Below, one piece after another: positions 15,808-25,244 of a DNA stretch of 64,000 nucleotides. The stretch's first letter is position 1. Each line of letters opens with the position of its first letter. The translations under genes were made by a program, and so were the position numbers. The notes below the pieces were generated by a model. It had not been told where the DNA came from. It did no database searches and saw nothing but the letters and a program-made list of their open reading frames with translations. This stretch comes from Phormidium tenue FACHB-1052. Lineage in GTDB: Bacteria; Cyanobacteriota; Cyanobacteriia; Phormidesmidales; Phormidesmidaceae. The DNA is taken from NCBI RefSeq assembly GCF_014696675.1, contig NZ_JACJQN010000002.1, positions 372,001 to 436,000 of the forward strand. Direction: 5' to 3'.

Positions 15808-18800
15808 ATGACCGATGCTTGCCCTGTGCCTGACCCCAATCCCCTAGCGGGTGACCCCGATGCCCGATCAGGGGATGGCCAGGTCGACGATCTACAGGCA
15901 TCAGAGCAGCATTTTCAGGCGGTGATCAAAACCATGGCCCTGGCGAGGGTTGTGCTGCGCTACGTGCGCCACCCAGATGGAGCCGACGACATCACCCACG
16001 TCAGCCTCGGCTGTGTTGACCTGTGGGAGCTAGAGCCCCATCAGCTGTGCGGCCAACCGCAGCGGCTGTGGTTGACCATTCATCCCGACGATCGCAGCAC
16101 CGTGCAGGGGCTGCTTCAGCATTCTGGCGCTACCCTGACTCCCTGGGTTGGCGAGTGGCGTCTGCTCGCTCCCTCGGGGCGACAGGCCTGGCTCCAGGGC
16201 ATGGGCCACCCCGAACGTCTGGCCAACGGCGACACTGCTTGGGATATTGTCGTGCTCGATATCAGCGAAAGGGCGCGGCTTGACGTCGAACATCAGCAAA
16301 CCGAGCAGGCACTGGTCAGCGCTAACCAGCAGATGCAGGCCTTTATCGACAATTCTCCGGTTTTGGTCAGCATTTTCGACGCCACTGGGCACTATCGGCG
16401 GGTCAATCAGGCCACGGCGGCCCAATTTGGCCTGCGTCCTGAGGATATGGTGGGGCGTTCCTTTGCCGATGTGCTGTCGCCCTCGGTGCTGAGCGTTTTT
16501 ATGGAGCGGGTACAGCACATCGTCACCACTCAAACTCCCCTAACGGTAGAAGATACGCTGCACCTTGAGGGGGAGCAACGGGTATTTAGCTCGGTACTGT
16601 TCCCCGTCAGTGTAGAGGCCGATGGCACCCCCATTCTGGGGGCCGTGGCCACCGACATTACGCTTCTAGCCCAAGCTCAGGAGGCGCAGCGCCGCCAGGC
16701 TGAAGAAGAGCGTCTAATTCGCACGATTACCCAGCACATTCACCAATCGCTGGAGGTCGAGCAGATCTTGCAGACTACAGTCACCGAAGTGCGGCAGTTT
16801 TTGCAGACCGACCGAGTGCTCATCTATCGCTTCAATCCTGACCTCAGCGGCACGATGGTGGTCGAGGCGGTGCTGCCCCCTTGGGTTGAAACCCTAGGCA
16901 TCACCGTCGAAGACACTTGCTTTTTGACTAAGCCAGGCTTGGCTCACCGCTACCGCCGAGGCCGCACCCACTACATCGACAATGTGGCTAAGGCCAATAT
17001 TGACCCCTGCTATCGTGCCCTGCTGACCCGCTTTCAAGTGCAGGCCAATCTAGTGGTGCCCATCAACTGTGGCAGCAATCTGTGGGGGTTGCTGTGCGTG
17101 CATCATTGCCGAGGGCCCCGCGATTGGCAACCTAAGGAGCGCGCCCTGCTGGCGCAGCTAGCTGACCAGGTGGCGATCGCCCTCCAGCAAAGTCATCTGC
17201 TGGCTCAGACCAGCACCCTGGCCCAACAGGAAACGTTGCTCAACAACATCATCAGCGCTATCAGCGACAGTCTAGAGCTAGAGACACTGCTCCAGCGGGC
17301 GGCGACTGAAATGCTGCACACTTTTGCCGCTAGTCGCGGCCTGGTGATTCTCTGTCAGGCGACCGACCCGGTGTTGGTGCACACCAACACGGCCAGCATG
17401 CCCGGTTTCGATAGTTTGCAGGGGCAGGTGATTCCCATTGAGGGCAACCCCCATGCCCAGCGGGTGCTGGCTGAGGAGCTGCCGGTGGTCGTAGACGATG
17501 TCAGGGCTGAATCGATGCTGCTGCCCAACCTGGCCCTGGCTCAAGAGCTGAAAATCGGGGCAATTCTGGCCGTCTCCATTCGCTATCGGGGGGTGGTCAA
17601 GGGCATTTTGAGCGTGCACCAGTGCCCTGGCCCCCGCCGCTGGAGCGAGGCCGAAATCAAGCTGATCAAGCGGTTGGCCGATCATTTGGCGATCGCCATT
17701 CACCAGGCCGAGCTCTATGCCCAGGCTCAGGTCGAGCTGGCCGAGCGCAAGCGCCTGGAAGCCCAGCTGCGCTACGATGCCTCCCACGATCGCCTCACCG
17801 GGCTGCCCAACCGCACGCTGTTCCTAGAACGGTTATCCGAGGCGCTCGATCAGCTACACGACCACTGCGAGAACCACACGCCCCTGGCTCCCCCCACGCC
17901 CACGCGGCAGTCCGATCGCTGCTGCGACTGCCAGTTTGCCCTGTTGTTTCTCGACCTCGACCGCTTCAAAGTGATCAACGACAGCCTGGGCCACGCCATG
18001 GGCGATCGGCTGCTTCAGGTGGTGGCCCAGCGATTGCAAACCTGCCTGCGTCCAGCCGATGTGGCCGCCCGCCTGGGAGGCGACGAATTTGTGGTGCTGC
18101 TCTCTAACCTCAGCGATGCTGCCGTTGCCGTCACTATGGCCCAGCGCATTCACGCCATTCTCGAAAGCCCAGTGCTGCTCGAAGGGCACGAAGTCTTTAT
18201 CCACGCCAGCATCGGCATCGCCCTGAGCGCCACCACCTACACCGACCCCAACCAAGTGCTACGCGATGCCGATATCGCTATGTACAAAGCTAAGGGCAGC
18301 AACCGCGAGTACGCCATCTTTGACGCCCCCATGCACACCCTGGTGGTGCAGCAGATGGAGCTTGAAAACGACCTGCGCCGCGCCCTAGAGCGGTGTGAAC
18401 TGCGACTTTACTACCAGCCCATCATCAATTTGGCCACCGGCACCCTGCAGGGGTTTGAGGCGCTGGTGCGGTGGCAGCATCCTCGCCGGGGGCTGGTGCC
18501 TCCCCTCGACTTCATCCCCATCGCCGAAAACACCGGGCTGATTACTACCCTTGACCTGTGGACTCTAAACGAGGCCTGCCGTCAACTGAGCTACTGGCAT
18601 CAGGAGCTTCCCCACAGTTCCCCCCTCACCATCAGCGTCAATCTCTCCGGTAAGCAATTTGTGCGTCCTGACCTAATTCAGCAAATTGATGCCGCCCTGA
18701 GCCGCCATCACCTACAGGGGCAGCATCTGAAGGTCGAAATCACCGAAAGCGTGCTGATTCAAAATGCTCAGATGGCCATTGACTTGCTCAAGCAGCTACG

Positions 18801-19197
18801 CCAGCGCCACATCCAAATCTGTATGGATGACTTTGGCACCGGCTATTCATCCCTCAGCTATCTGCATCGGTTTCCCATTGATGTGCTCAAAATCGACAAG
18901 TCGTTTATTACCAACCTGCATCGCTCTGGCCCCAGCACAGGCGACTACGAAATTGTCAAAGCCATCATCAGCCTGGCCACCAACCTCAATTTGACGGTGG
19001 TGGCTGAGGGCATTGAAACTGCCGAGCAGGCGGTTTACCTTCAAGCCCACCAGTGTCAGGGGGGGCAGGGCTATTACTTCTCGTCGCCCCTCCCGGTGGA
19101 GGATGCGACGGCGTTCATTGCCGAACTGCCTGATTCCAGCCCTGGCTCCGCTAAAACGGAAACGGCTTGTAGGGAATCCACTGGGCCCACAGCTTAG
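15808..19197 (+). CDS. PAS-PAS-GAF-GAF-GGDEF-EAL cyclic-di-GMP signalling protein
   Basis: The 1129-aa protein has, in order, a PAS-like region (~40-155), a PAS domain (~175-290, IDNSPVLVSIFDATGHYRR), GAF1 (~310-465), GAF2 (~475-640), GGDEF (~665-840) and EAL (~855-1105). The cyclase signature G757-GDEF-761 and the phosphodiesterase E884-A-L plus DDFGTGYSSLSYL and KIDKSFI are intact, so both activities are possible. GAF1 resembles phytochrome-type and cyanobacteriochrome GAF domains and has Cys401 in the region of the bilin-binding Cys, but followed by Tyr (DPCYRALL) where bilin binders have His. No membrane segments are seen. It probably integrates signals into c-di-GMP control of motility or attachment. 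Convergent overlap of 47 bp with the next gene. Confidence 0.93.
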   Translation: MTDACPVPDPNPLAGDPDARSGDGQVDDLQASEQHFQAVIKTMALARVVLRYVRHPDGADDITHVSLGCVDLWELEPHQLCGQPQRLWLTIHPDDRSTVQGLLQHSGATLTPWVGEWRLLAPSGRQAWLQGMGHPERLANGDTAWDIVVLDISERARLDVEHQQTEQALVSANQQMQAFIDNSPVLVSIFDATGHYRRVNQATAAQFGLRPEDMVGRSFADVLSPSVLSVFMERVQHIVTTQTPLTVEDTLHLEGEQRVFSSVLFPVSVEADGTPILGAVATDITLLAQAQEAQRRQAEEERLIRTITQHIHQSLEVEQILQTTVTEVRQFLQTDRVLIYRFNPDLSGTMVVEAVLPPWVETLGITVEDTCFLTKPGLAHRYRRGRTHYIDNVAKANIDPCYRALLTRFQVQANLVVPINCGSNLWGLLCVHHCRGPRDWQPKERALLAQLADQVAIALQQSHLLAQTSTLAQQETLLNNIISAISDSLELETLLQRAATEMLHTFAASRGLVILCQATDPVLVHTNTASMPGFDSLQGQVIPIEGNPHAQRVLAEELPVVVDDVRAESMLLPNLALAQELKIGAILAVSIRYRGVVKGILSVHQCPGPRRWSEAEIKLIKRLADHLAIAIHQAELYAQAQVELAERKRLEAQLRYDASHDRLTGLPNRTLFLERLSEALDQLHDHCENHTPLAPPTPTRQSDRCCDCQFALLFLDLDRFKVINDSLGHAMGDRLLQVVAQRLQTCLRPADVAARLGGDEFVVLLSNLSDAAVAVTMAQRIHAILESPVLLEGHEVFIHASIGIALSATTYTDPNQVLRDADIAMYKAKGSNREYAIFDAPMHTLVVQQMELENDLRRALERCELRLYYQPIINLATGTLQGFEALVRWQHPRRGLVPPLDFIPIAENTGLITTLDLWTLNEACRQLSYWHQELPHSSPLTISVNLSGKQFVRPDLIQQIDAALSRHHLQGQHLKVEITESVLIQNAQMAIDLLKQLRQRHIQICMDDFGTGYSSLSYLHRFPIDVLKIDKSFITNLHRSGPSTGDYEIVKAIISLATNLNLTVVAEGIETAEQAVYLQAHQCQGGQGYYFSSPLPVEDATAFIAELPDSSPGSAKTETACRESTGPTA

Positions 19198-19864
19198 CCA
19201 GGGTGCCGTTCATAATCAGCTGATTGATGGCTTGGTTGAGGGCCTCCAGCAGTTCTCGGTTGCCCGGCAATACACCAATGCCAAAGGGGTGCTGGGTGGG
19301 GATTTGAAAAGCTACGCGCAGACTAGTGGTGTCGGCCTCGGCGGTAAGCAGCAGCAGGGCATCGCCCACCAGGGCATCGATCGCGCCCTGGCCCAGGGCC
19401 GTCAGCAGGGTAGGCCGGGTATGGTCGGCCCCTTCGAACGGCACCCATTCTAGGTCGGGCAGCGCCTCAGTGAGAATCAGGGGACTGCTGCCCGCCAAGG
19501 AGCCGAGCCGCTTGCCCGCTAGGTCTTCCAGCGTATGGATGGGGCTGTCTTCGCGCACCAGCACGGCCTCGTCGAAGCGACCATAGGGACGGGTAAAATC
19601 GGCCCAGGCGCGGCGATCTTGGGTAATAGCCTGGCTAAACCACACCACGTCGTAATCACCAGTGCTAAGGGTGGGGTAAAACGCTTCGGGTGGGCAGTCA
19701 AACCACACCGGCACCAGCCCCAGCGCCTCGCTCACCGCCCGCGCCACAGCCGGTTCGTAGCCCTGGCGATCGCCGTCTTGCACAAAGCTCATCGGACGGG
19801 CATCGAAATCGTTAGCAATGATGGAAAGCTGCCCAGGGCGAACGGTGGTAAAGTCCATGACCAT
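19151..19864 (-). CDS. solute-binding-protein-like protein without signal peptide
   Basis: The product (237 aa from ATG 19864) matches the family 3 extracellular solute-binding fold: NDFDARPMSFVQDG, GYEPAVARAVSEAL, FYPTLSTGDYDVVW, LEDLAGKRLGSLAGSS and a C-terminal NQLIMNGTLAKLW. Transport-type homologues carry a secretion signal; none is visible here or in the open frame upstream to 19933. It may act in the cytosol or as a sensor, or an upstream exon-like start has been missed. No permease or ATPase gene is adjacent. Its last 47 bp overlap the 3' end of the c-di-GMP gene tail to tail. No strong ribosome-binding site precedes 19864; ATG 19858 is an alternative. Confidence 0.75.
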   Translation of the reverse strand: MVMDFTTVRPGQLSIIANDFDARPMSFVQDGDRQGYEPAVARAVSEALGLVPVWFDCPPEAFYPTLSTGDYDVVWFSQAITQDRRAWADFTRPYGRFDEAVLVREDSPIHTLEDLAGKRLGSLAGSSPLILTEALPDLEWVPFEGADHTRPTLLTALGQGAIDALVGDALLLLTAEADTTSLRVAFQIPTQHPFGIGVLPGNRELLEALNQAINQLIMNGTLAKLWAQWIPYKPFPF

Positions 19865-20003
19865 GTAAAAGGAACGTAGGGCTATTGTGACACCAAACCC
19901 AGTCACCCCATGGGGGCGATCGCCCCTCAGCACCGGGCGGCTTGAAATCGCTCTCTATTCGTGGAATGGTGAAGGGAGTACTGCACGCCTGCGCGAGAGT
20001 TAC

Positions 20004-20441
20004 ATGACTGTTGGTAATCCTGCTTCTGATCCAGCCTTTGAATCCCTGCGCCAGTTTCGACCGCTGCTGCTGAAGGCCCACAAAATTTTGATGGATGCTG
20101 AGAAAGACCGCTACGAGGCCAACCACGGGGCGATCGCTAACAAGGGCGACTACCTGCGTCTGGTGCTCAACCACGAGCAATTTAGCTGGCTGCGGCCCAT
20201 CTCTCAGCTGATTGTGCAGATCGACGAGGTGCTGATGTCAAAGCAGCCTCAGCCCCTAGAGCGTGCTCCCGAACTCCTTAACCAGGCCCGCCACCTGCTC
20301 TACGACACCGAAATTGGCCAGGCGTTTCAAGACCGCACCCAATCGGTCGCCCGCCGTGACCCCGAAATGGCCGCCATGGCCCAGCGCCTAGATGAAATCA
20401 TGCAGCCCTACGGCTCTCAGCCAGGGAATAGCTCGACCTAA
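20004..20441 (+). CDS. conserved hypothetical protein, 145 aa
   Basis: I place the start at ATG 20004 (MTVGNPASDPAFESLRQF); the upstream frame reads like non-coding leader. The product is soluble and helical, with FRPLLLKAHKILMDAEKDRYE, DYLRLVLNHEQFSWLRPIS and LIVQIDEVLM. I recognise this as a widespread bacterial family of unknown function, seen in cyanobacteria and proteobacteria. No catalytic motif is evident. It diverges from the solute-binding-like gene and precedes ftrV on the same strand, with 117 bp between. Confidence 0.75.
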   Translation: MTVGNPASDPAFESLRQFRPLLLKAHKILMDAEKDRYEANHGAIANKGDYLRLVLNHEQFSWLRPISQLIVQIDEVLMSKQPQPLERAPELLNQARHLLYDTEIGQAFQDRTQSVARRDPEMAAMAQRLDEIMQPYGSQPGNSST

Positions 20442-20558
20442 TCGGCAGCAGCCACGTGCAAGCGCCCATCCTGTGCAAAGATAATAAGGCTACAAAAAAG
20501 CAAGTTCCCACCTGGTTACCAGGCGCTAGGGAGGATTGAGTAAGAGCGAGTGTGTGCT

Positions 20559-20795
20559 ATGAATGTTGGCGAACGCGTCCGAATCAAAGAATCGGTTATT
20601 TTTTATCACCACCCGCTGCACCGCAACGAAGCCTTCGATGCCAAAGGTCTGGAGGGAGTCGTTGTGACTATTCTCACCGACTACAAAGGCCGTCCCATCA
20701 GCCCCAACTTTCCAGTTCAGGTGGAGTTTGAGGTCGAGGGGGCCAAGCGGCCCATGCGCGCCCACCTCAAGCAAGATGAGCTAGAAACGCTCTAG
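20559..20795 (+). CDS. ftrV: ferredoxin-thioredoxin reductase, variable chain
   Basis: The variable chain supports the catalytic 4Fe-4S subunit of ferredoxin-thioredoxin reductase, which passes photosynthetic electrons to thioredoxin for light regulation of enzymes. The 78-aa product begins MNVGERVRIKESVIFYHHP, then GLEGVVVTILTDYKGRPIS and ends AHLKQDELETL, the usual SH3-like beta-barrel of this chain. ATG 20559 is preferred to an upstream GTG at 20550. The catalytic chain gene ftrC is not in this window, which is normal in cyanobacteria. Confidence 0.93.
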   Translation: MNVGERVRIKESVIFYHHPLHRNEAFDAKGLEGVVVTILTDYKGRPISPNFPVQVEFEVEGAKRPMRAHLKQDELETL

Positions 20796-20863
20796 TCCTG
20801 GGTGCAAATCACTCAAAAATTTATTTGGTGTCGGCTCTGCTGCTTTCCTAGCCTGTCGTTCTC

Positions 20864-21091
20864 CTAAACGGGGCGGCGGCTAAACCAGGTCAGGAGGTTT
20901 GCCTCCGATCGCATCTGCTCCAGATCGCGCCGATTCTCGGCGGCAACCTGGTCATACCACTGGTAGTAGGCTTCCAGCTTGACCCGGTGCTCGACCTCTA
21001 GGCGAAAATCTTGGGCGGCTTGCTGGAGTTCCAGGTACTCAATAACCTCCTGGGGCGTAGCCAGCGATCGCGGCGATAGGTATTCAAACAT
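20864..21091 (-). CDS. small hypothetical protein, 75 aa
   Basis: The product begins MFEYLSPRSLATPQEVIEYLEL, preferred over an ATG six codons upstream. It is rich in Gln, Glu and Arg and almost wholly helical (QQAAQDFRLEVEHRVKLEAYYQWYDQVAAE), possibly a short coiled coil. No named family is recognised. Codon use matches the core. It converges with ftrV, 68 bp apart. Confidence 0.6.
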   Translation of the reverse strand: MFEYLSPRSLATPQEVIEYLELQQAAQDFRLEVEHRVKLEAYYQWYDQVAAENRRDLEQMRSEANLLTWFSRRPV

Positions 21092-21129
21092 AGCGGCCCG
21101 GCGTGACACAGGGTTATCATAGCCTGCCC

Positions 21130-21206
21130 GCCTGGGTAAGGGGGTGGATGAGTAAGGGGTAGGGGGTGAGGGGGTAAGAGTCTCCCCCCTTCACTCCCTA
21201 CCCTTC
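21130..21206. repeat. G-rich/C-rich imperfect inverted repeat
   Basis: A purine tract with many GGGG runs (about 21138-21177) is followed by TCTCCCCCC and CACTCCCTACCC. The arms can pair and the G runs could form a quadruplex. It lies at the 3' end of the DUF423 gene and reaches its last codons, so it may act in termination. Confidence 0.4.
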
Positions 21207-21590
21207 ACCTGTTCCCAGCAGCCCGGCTATGGCCAAGCAGGCCCAGCCCGCCATTAGAGCCGCGCCGCCAATCGGGGCCACAGCCCCCAGCATGCTTTGA
21301 TTGGTCAGTGCCAGGGCATAGAGGCTGCCCGAAAACACGACCGTACCGGCTATCAAGGCCCACGCTGAGGCGGCAAGCCATCCTGGTGGCCCTAGCCCTT
21401 GGTGCCGCACTAGGGCCACCAGCAGCAGGGCTAGGGCGTGGTACATCTGGTAGCGGGCTGCGGTTTCAAACACGGTCAGCAGCCGATCGCTGAGCTGAGG
21501 TTTAAGGGCATGGGTGGCAAAGGCTCCAGCAGCTACAGCGGTGCCGCCCAGCACTGCTGCGATCGCAATCCATAGCCGCTCTACAATCAT
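21198..21590 (-). CDS. DUF423 family membrane protein
   Basis: The 130-aa product has four predicted membrane segments and the DUF423 signature near the N-terminus: AVLGGTAVAAGAFATHALK, then ARYQMYHALALL and FSGSLYALALTNQ, ending with APIGGAALMAGW. The family is widespread in bacteria and of unknown function. The gene lies 27 bp downstream of chlM on the same strand and may be cotranscribed with it. Confidence 0.9.
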   Translation of the reverse strand: MIVERLWIAIAAVLGGTAVAAGAFATHALKPQLSDRLLTVFETAARYQMYHALALLLVALVRHQGLGPPGWLAASAWALIAGTVVFSGSLYALALTNQSMLGAVAPIGGAALMAGWACLAIAGLLGTGEG

Positions 21591-21617
21591 GGTCTCGTTC
21601 CCGCCTATAGCGGGCTT

Positions 21618-22304
21618 CTAGTCTTTGACGGCTTCTAGCATGCGCGAAAAGTAAAACTGGGTCTTGGTCAACGTGCGCCGCTCAATCCGCCAACCGTCGG
21701 CCTCCAGCGCCTTCACAATGTCGGCTTCCCGGTGTAGGTAGGCGCGGGTAGTTTTGCTCGGCCCCGGAAAAAATTCACCCACCTTCTTAAGCGCGCTATA
21801 GAACAGCGTCTTGGGCGCAAAACTCATGATCAGCCGCGACTCGGCTAGAGAGCCGAGATGGTTAATCATGCCCTGTACTTTGTCCTGGGGATAGTGAATC
21901 AAGACGTCTAAGCAAATCACTGTGTGGTAGCGACCGGCCAATTCCTCTAGGTCTTTGACCTCAAAGGTAGGCAAATTTTTGCCCTCTAGGGCGACCTCAG
22001 CCCGCTGACGGGCCTCCTCGACCATTTTGGCGGAGATGTCGCTGGCATAGACCTGAGCGCCCGCCTGAGCCAAAGGAATCGTCAGGCTGCCGACGCCGCA
22101 GCCCGCATCGCAGCAAGTGAGCCCAGCCAGGTTGCCGTCGGCCTCTAGCCAACCCATCAGCGTGTCTACCGTGCGCTGGTGACCTTTGCGAATGTCGAGC
22201 TGCACCTTGTTGACCTCGCCATCGCCGTAGATGCGCTGCCAGCGGTCAAAGCCAGTGGCATTGAAGTATTCACGAACTACGGTTTTATCGTCAGTGGCAG
22301 TCAT
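21618..22304 (-). CDS. chlM: magnesium-protoporphyrin IX methyltransferase
   Basis: The enzyme transfers methyl from S-adenosylmethionine to the C13 propionate of Mg-protoporphyrin IX, a committed step of chlorophyll synthesis. The 228-aa form starting at ATG 22304 (MTATDDKTVVREYFNATGF) has the usual length; the longer open frame upstream is discarded. FDRWQRIYGDGEVNKVQLDI is the family signature, LTCCDAGCGVGSLTIPLA is the SAM site, and YHTVICLDVLIHYP is motif II. The upstream region is shared with divergent purE. Confidence 0.95.
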   Translation of the reverse strand: MTATDDKTVVREYFNATGFDRWQRIYGDGEVNKVQLDIRKGHQRTVDTLMGWLEADGNLAGLTCCDAGCGVGSLTIPLAQAGAQVYASDISAKMVEEARQRAEVALEGKNLPTFEVKDLEELAGRYHTVICLDVLIHYPQDKVQGMINHLGSLAESRLIMSFAPKTLFYSALKKVGEFFPGPSKTTRAYLHREADIVKALEADGWRIERRTLTKTQFYFSRMLEAVKD

Positions 22305-22467
22305 GGGGAAGACTTCGGGGTTTGCTAATTTCTGTAAAATTCTATGATGTTTTGCTGCGCCAAAACGACCCGCAACGAAACTCAACCTTCCCCACTGCCT
22401 CTGGGGTCATCGCCTAAAACCCTCCGGTGGCATGATGGGTAGGCACTTTTCGACGGCAGCAAAGGCG

Positions 22468-23025
22468 ATGACTATTCCTGAGATTGGCTCTGAAATTAGC
22501 CCTGACAACAGCCCTGAAATTGGCATCATTATGGGCAGCGACTCAGACTTGCCCACCATGGCCGCCGCCATTGAGATTTGTGCTGAGTTTGGAGTCGCCT
22601 ACGAAGTAGCCATTGTGTCGGCCCACCGCACCCCCGAGCGCATGGTTACCTATGCTCAGACTGCCCGCGATCGCGGCCTCAAGGTGATCATCGCCGGGGC
22701 CGGAGGGGCCGCCCACCTGCCCGGTATGGTGGCCGCCCTCACCCCGCTACCGGTGATTGGCGTCCCCGTGGTCAGCCGCACTATGCAGGGGCTTGATTCG
22801 CTCTACTCGATTGTGCAGATGCCAGCGGGCATTCCGGTGGCCACAGTCGCCATCGGCAACGCCACGAATGCTGGGCTGCTGGCAGTGCAGATTTTGGCCA
22901 CCGATCGCCCAGCCCTACTCGATCAAGTCGCCCACTATCGCCGCGCTCTTGAAACTTCGGTGCTCGCCAAACAGCAAAAACTCGACCAGCTTGGCCCTCA
23001 AAGCTACTTAGCGAATCAGGTTTAG
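22468..23025 (+). CDS. purE: N5-carboxyaminoimidazole ribonucleotide mutase
   Basis: PurE converts N5-CAIR to CAIR in purine synthesis, working with PurK. The 185-aa form from ATG 22468 has a short lead, then [24 protein letters not shown] (catalytic His), [16 protein letters not shown] and [17 protein letters not shown], all in the family order. An upstream start at 22432 cannot be excluded. It is divergent from chlM. Confidence 0.95.
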   Translation: MTIPEIGSEISPDNSPEIGIIMGSDSDLPTMAAAIEICAEFGVAYEVAIVSAHRTPERMVTYAQTARDRGLKVIIAGAGGAAHLPGMVAALTPLPVIGVPVVSRTMQGLDSLYSIVQMPAGIPVATVAIGNATNAGLLAVQILATDRPALLDQVAHYRRALETSVLAKQQKLDQLGPQSYLANQV

Positions 23026-23460
23026 AAGATACCGGCACCTTTTTTGACTGTAATGTTCCTTAAAACGTCTTTGACAACAATGAATTTGTACTTAATTAAG
23101 CCTATGTTTTAGGGACTACCTGAGGAATGTAGCCGCCTTATGGGGTGTTGTGTATCGCTTGATACAGATTGCTTGCCTCAGAATTGATGGAATCAACTTG
23201 TTCTATTTACGCGCAAATTCCTCTGCCTGTAAGGTCAAAAATGTCTAGGCAGATCGGTGTGGGTTTCTAAAGGTGTTTTTCGGTTGACGTAGCTGCCGTT
23301 AGAAACTTGCAACTTTTGTATGTGGTTCGCAGAATGCATCTATTCTGTGGGCCTTAGCTCCCATGCGGATTTGTCTCAGCGCCATGCGACTGAGAGCACA
23401 GATCCGAAAAGCGGTAGGCCGTGTTCACTGTCTGATTGTGTTGAAGGAACGTCTGTTGAG
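23026..23460 (+). promoter_or_regulatory. structured leader region of amt
   Basis: This 435-bp gap before amt contains two inverted repeats: CTGCCT/AGGCAG (about 23222-23250) and GTTTCTAA/TTAGAAAC (about 23263-23308). Within the second, GTA-N8-TAG at 23289-23302 resembles the NtcA site GTAN8TAC with one mismatch, but no good -10 box lies at the expected distance. Nitrogen control is expected for amt; the site itself is uncertain. Confidence 0.4.
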
Positions 23461-24960
23461 ATGTCTAATTTAGTGTTGCGTAATCGTTCTAAGTTCCGGA
23501 GGCGGTCTAAACCCAGCTTTTGGAACGCCAATGTGCCGCCCTTTGACCAGGTGTTTAAGCGTCTGTTCGCCCGAGTTGGCGGCTGGGCTTGGGTAGCCTG
23601 TATTCCGTTGGCGTTGATCATTTTGGCCACCTGGGGAGTAGCGGCTCACGCTCAAGAGGAGCTAACGGCTGCCGATGTGCAAGTCACCCTCAACAATATT
23701 TGGGTGTTGGTCTGTGCCTTCTTGGTCATTTTCATGAATGCTGGCTTCGCCATGGTGGAGACTGGCTTTTGTCGGCAAAAGAATGCCGTCAACGTGTTGA
23801 CCAAAAACCTGATTGTGTTTGCTCTAGCTACCCTAGCCTTTTGGTTCATTGGCTTTTCGCTGATGTTTGGTGCCAACGGCAATGGCTGGGTAGGCTGGGG
23901 GAGCTTCTTCCTCGGCGGTGCCCCTGAGCTATACGGTTTAGGGCCTGATGGCATAAACCTCACCAAGGATACGTTCTTCCTGTTTCAGGTTGCCTTTGCC
24001 GGTACTGCTGCCACCATTGTGTCGGGGGCTGTGGCCGAGCGCATCAAGTTTGTTGACTTTCTCATCTTCAGCGTGTTGTTGACCGCTGTTGCTTACCCCA
24101 TCACAGGCCACTGGCTCTGGGGTGGTGGCTGGCTCGCTCAGCTTGGCTTCCACGACTTTGCTGGGTCTACGATCGTGCACTCTGTGGGCGGTTGGGCAGC
24201 TCTTATGGGGGCGGCTTTTCTGGGCCCCCGCATGGGTAAGTACAACGCCGATGGCCGGGTAAATGCTCTGCCGGGTCACAACCTGAGCATTGCAACTCTG
24301 GGCTGCATGATTCTTTGGCTAGGCTGGTTTGGCTTTAACCCCGGTTCTCAGCTAGCAGCTGATCCGGCGGCGGCTTATATTGCGGTTACTACCAACCTGG
24401 GAGCTGCTGCCGGTGGCGTAGCCGCTACCCTGGTCTCCTGGGTGATGAGCGGCAAGCCCGACCTGTCTATGACCATCAACGGTATTTTGGCTGGTCTGGT
24501 ATCGGTCACGGCTGGCTGCTTTGTCTTTGGTTATGCAGGGGCTTTCTTTGCCGGTTTGATTGGCGGCATCCTGGTGGTGTTTGCCGTCGGCTTCTTTGAC
24601 AGCATCAAAATTGACGACCCCGTGGGTGCAACCTCTGTACACCTGGTCTGCGGTGTCTGGGGCACCCTAGCTGTGGGTCTGTTTGCCAACCCTAACAACT
24701 TCACCCAAGGGGGCGAGGGTATTGCTGGTCTGTTCTACGGTGGCGGCCTAGGTCAGCTAGGGATTCAAATCCTGGGCATTTTGACCGTTGGTTTGTTTAC
24801 AGTAGTGCTGTCCACCATATTCTGGCTGGTGGTTAAGTCTGTTCTGGGCTTGCGGGTCAGCGCCGAAGAAGAGATGAAAGGGCTCGACATTGGCGAGCAC
24901 GGCATGGAAGCTTACAGTGGCTTTCTCAAGGACACCAGCGATATGACTGGTGTGATGTAG
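23461..24960 (+). CDS. amt: ammonium transporter
   Basis: The 499-aa form starts [20 protein letters not shown] at 23461. A basic lead and a hydrophobic signal ([21 protein letters not shown]) precede the mature protein, as in many cyanobacterial Amt proteins. About eleven membrane helices follow, with [37 protein letters not shown] (pore His), and [20 protein letters not shown] (second pore His). It takes up ammonium at low concentration. No glnB is adjacent. An intrinsic terminator follows 50 bp after the stop. Confidence 0.95.
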   Translation: MSNLVLRNRSKFRRRSKPSFWNANVPPFDQVFKRLFARVGGWAWVACIPLALIILATWGVAAHAQEELTAADVQVTLNNIWVLVCAFLVIFMNAGFAMVETGFCRQKNAVNVLTKNLIVFALATLAFWFIGFSLMFGANGNGWVGWGSFFLGGAPELYGLGPDGINLTKDTFFLFQVAFAGTAATIVSGAVAERIKFVDFLIFSVLLTAVAYPITGHWLWGGGWLAQLGFHDFAGSTIVHSVGGWAALMGAAFLGPRMGKYNADGRVNALPGHNLSIATLGCMILWLGWFGFNPGSQLAADPAAAYIAVTTNLGAAAGGVAATLVSWVMSGKPDLSMTINGILAGLVSVTAGCFVFGYAGAFFAGLIGGILVVFAVGFFDSIKIDDPVGATSVHLVCGVWGTLAVGLFANPNNFTQGGEGIAGLFYGGGLGQLGIQILGILTVGLFTVVLSTIFWLVVKSVLGLRVSAEEEMKGLDIGEHGMEAYSGFLKDTSDMTGVM

Positions 24961-25011
24961 CCTTCTCCAAGGCAAAAGCTAACGCCTTGGTTTAGAGCCA
25001 TAGTGTTGTAG

Positions 25012-25042
25012 GCACCCGTGCGGTACGTGCGGGTGCTTTTTA
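25012..25042 (+). terminator. intrinsic terminator of amt
   Basis: The arms GCACCCG (25012-25018) and CGGGTGC (25030-25036) form a stem, directly followed by TTTTT. It lies 51 bp beyond the amt stop. Confidence 0.85.
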
Positions 25043-25244
25043 GTCGCCGATCGGGCTACTTGGAACAAGGATTTTGCGCGAACAAGGGCTGATTTTGGCA
25101 AATGGTTACAATATGTCTCTTGGGAAAGGGGGCAACTGGTAGTCTAGGTGGGAGTAACTGCTGCCGATGCGACCGGGTCTGCTGGGGGTTCTTTAGAGAG
25201 CGCCAGGCCAGAACCCTTGAATCGACGGCTCCCCAAACTGAACC

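Noticed and set aside
23263-23308. Glutamine riboswitch before amt
   Set aside because: The hairpin lacks the conserved glnA-motif bases; only a plain stem is supported.
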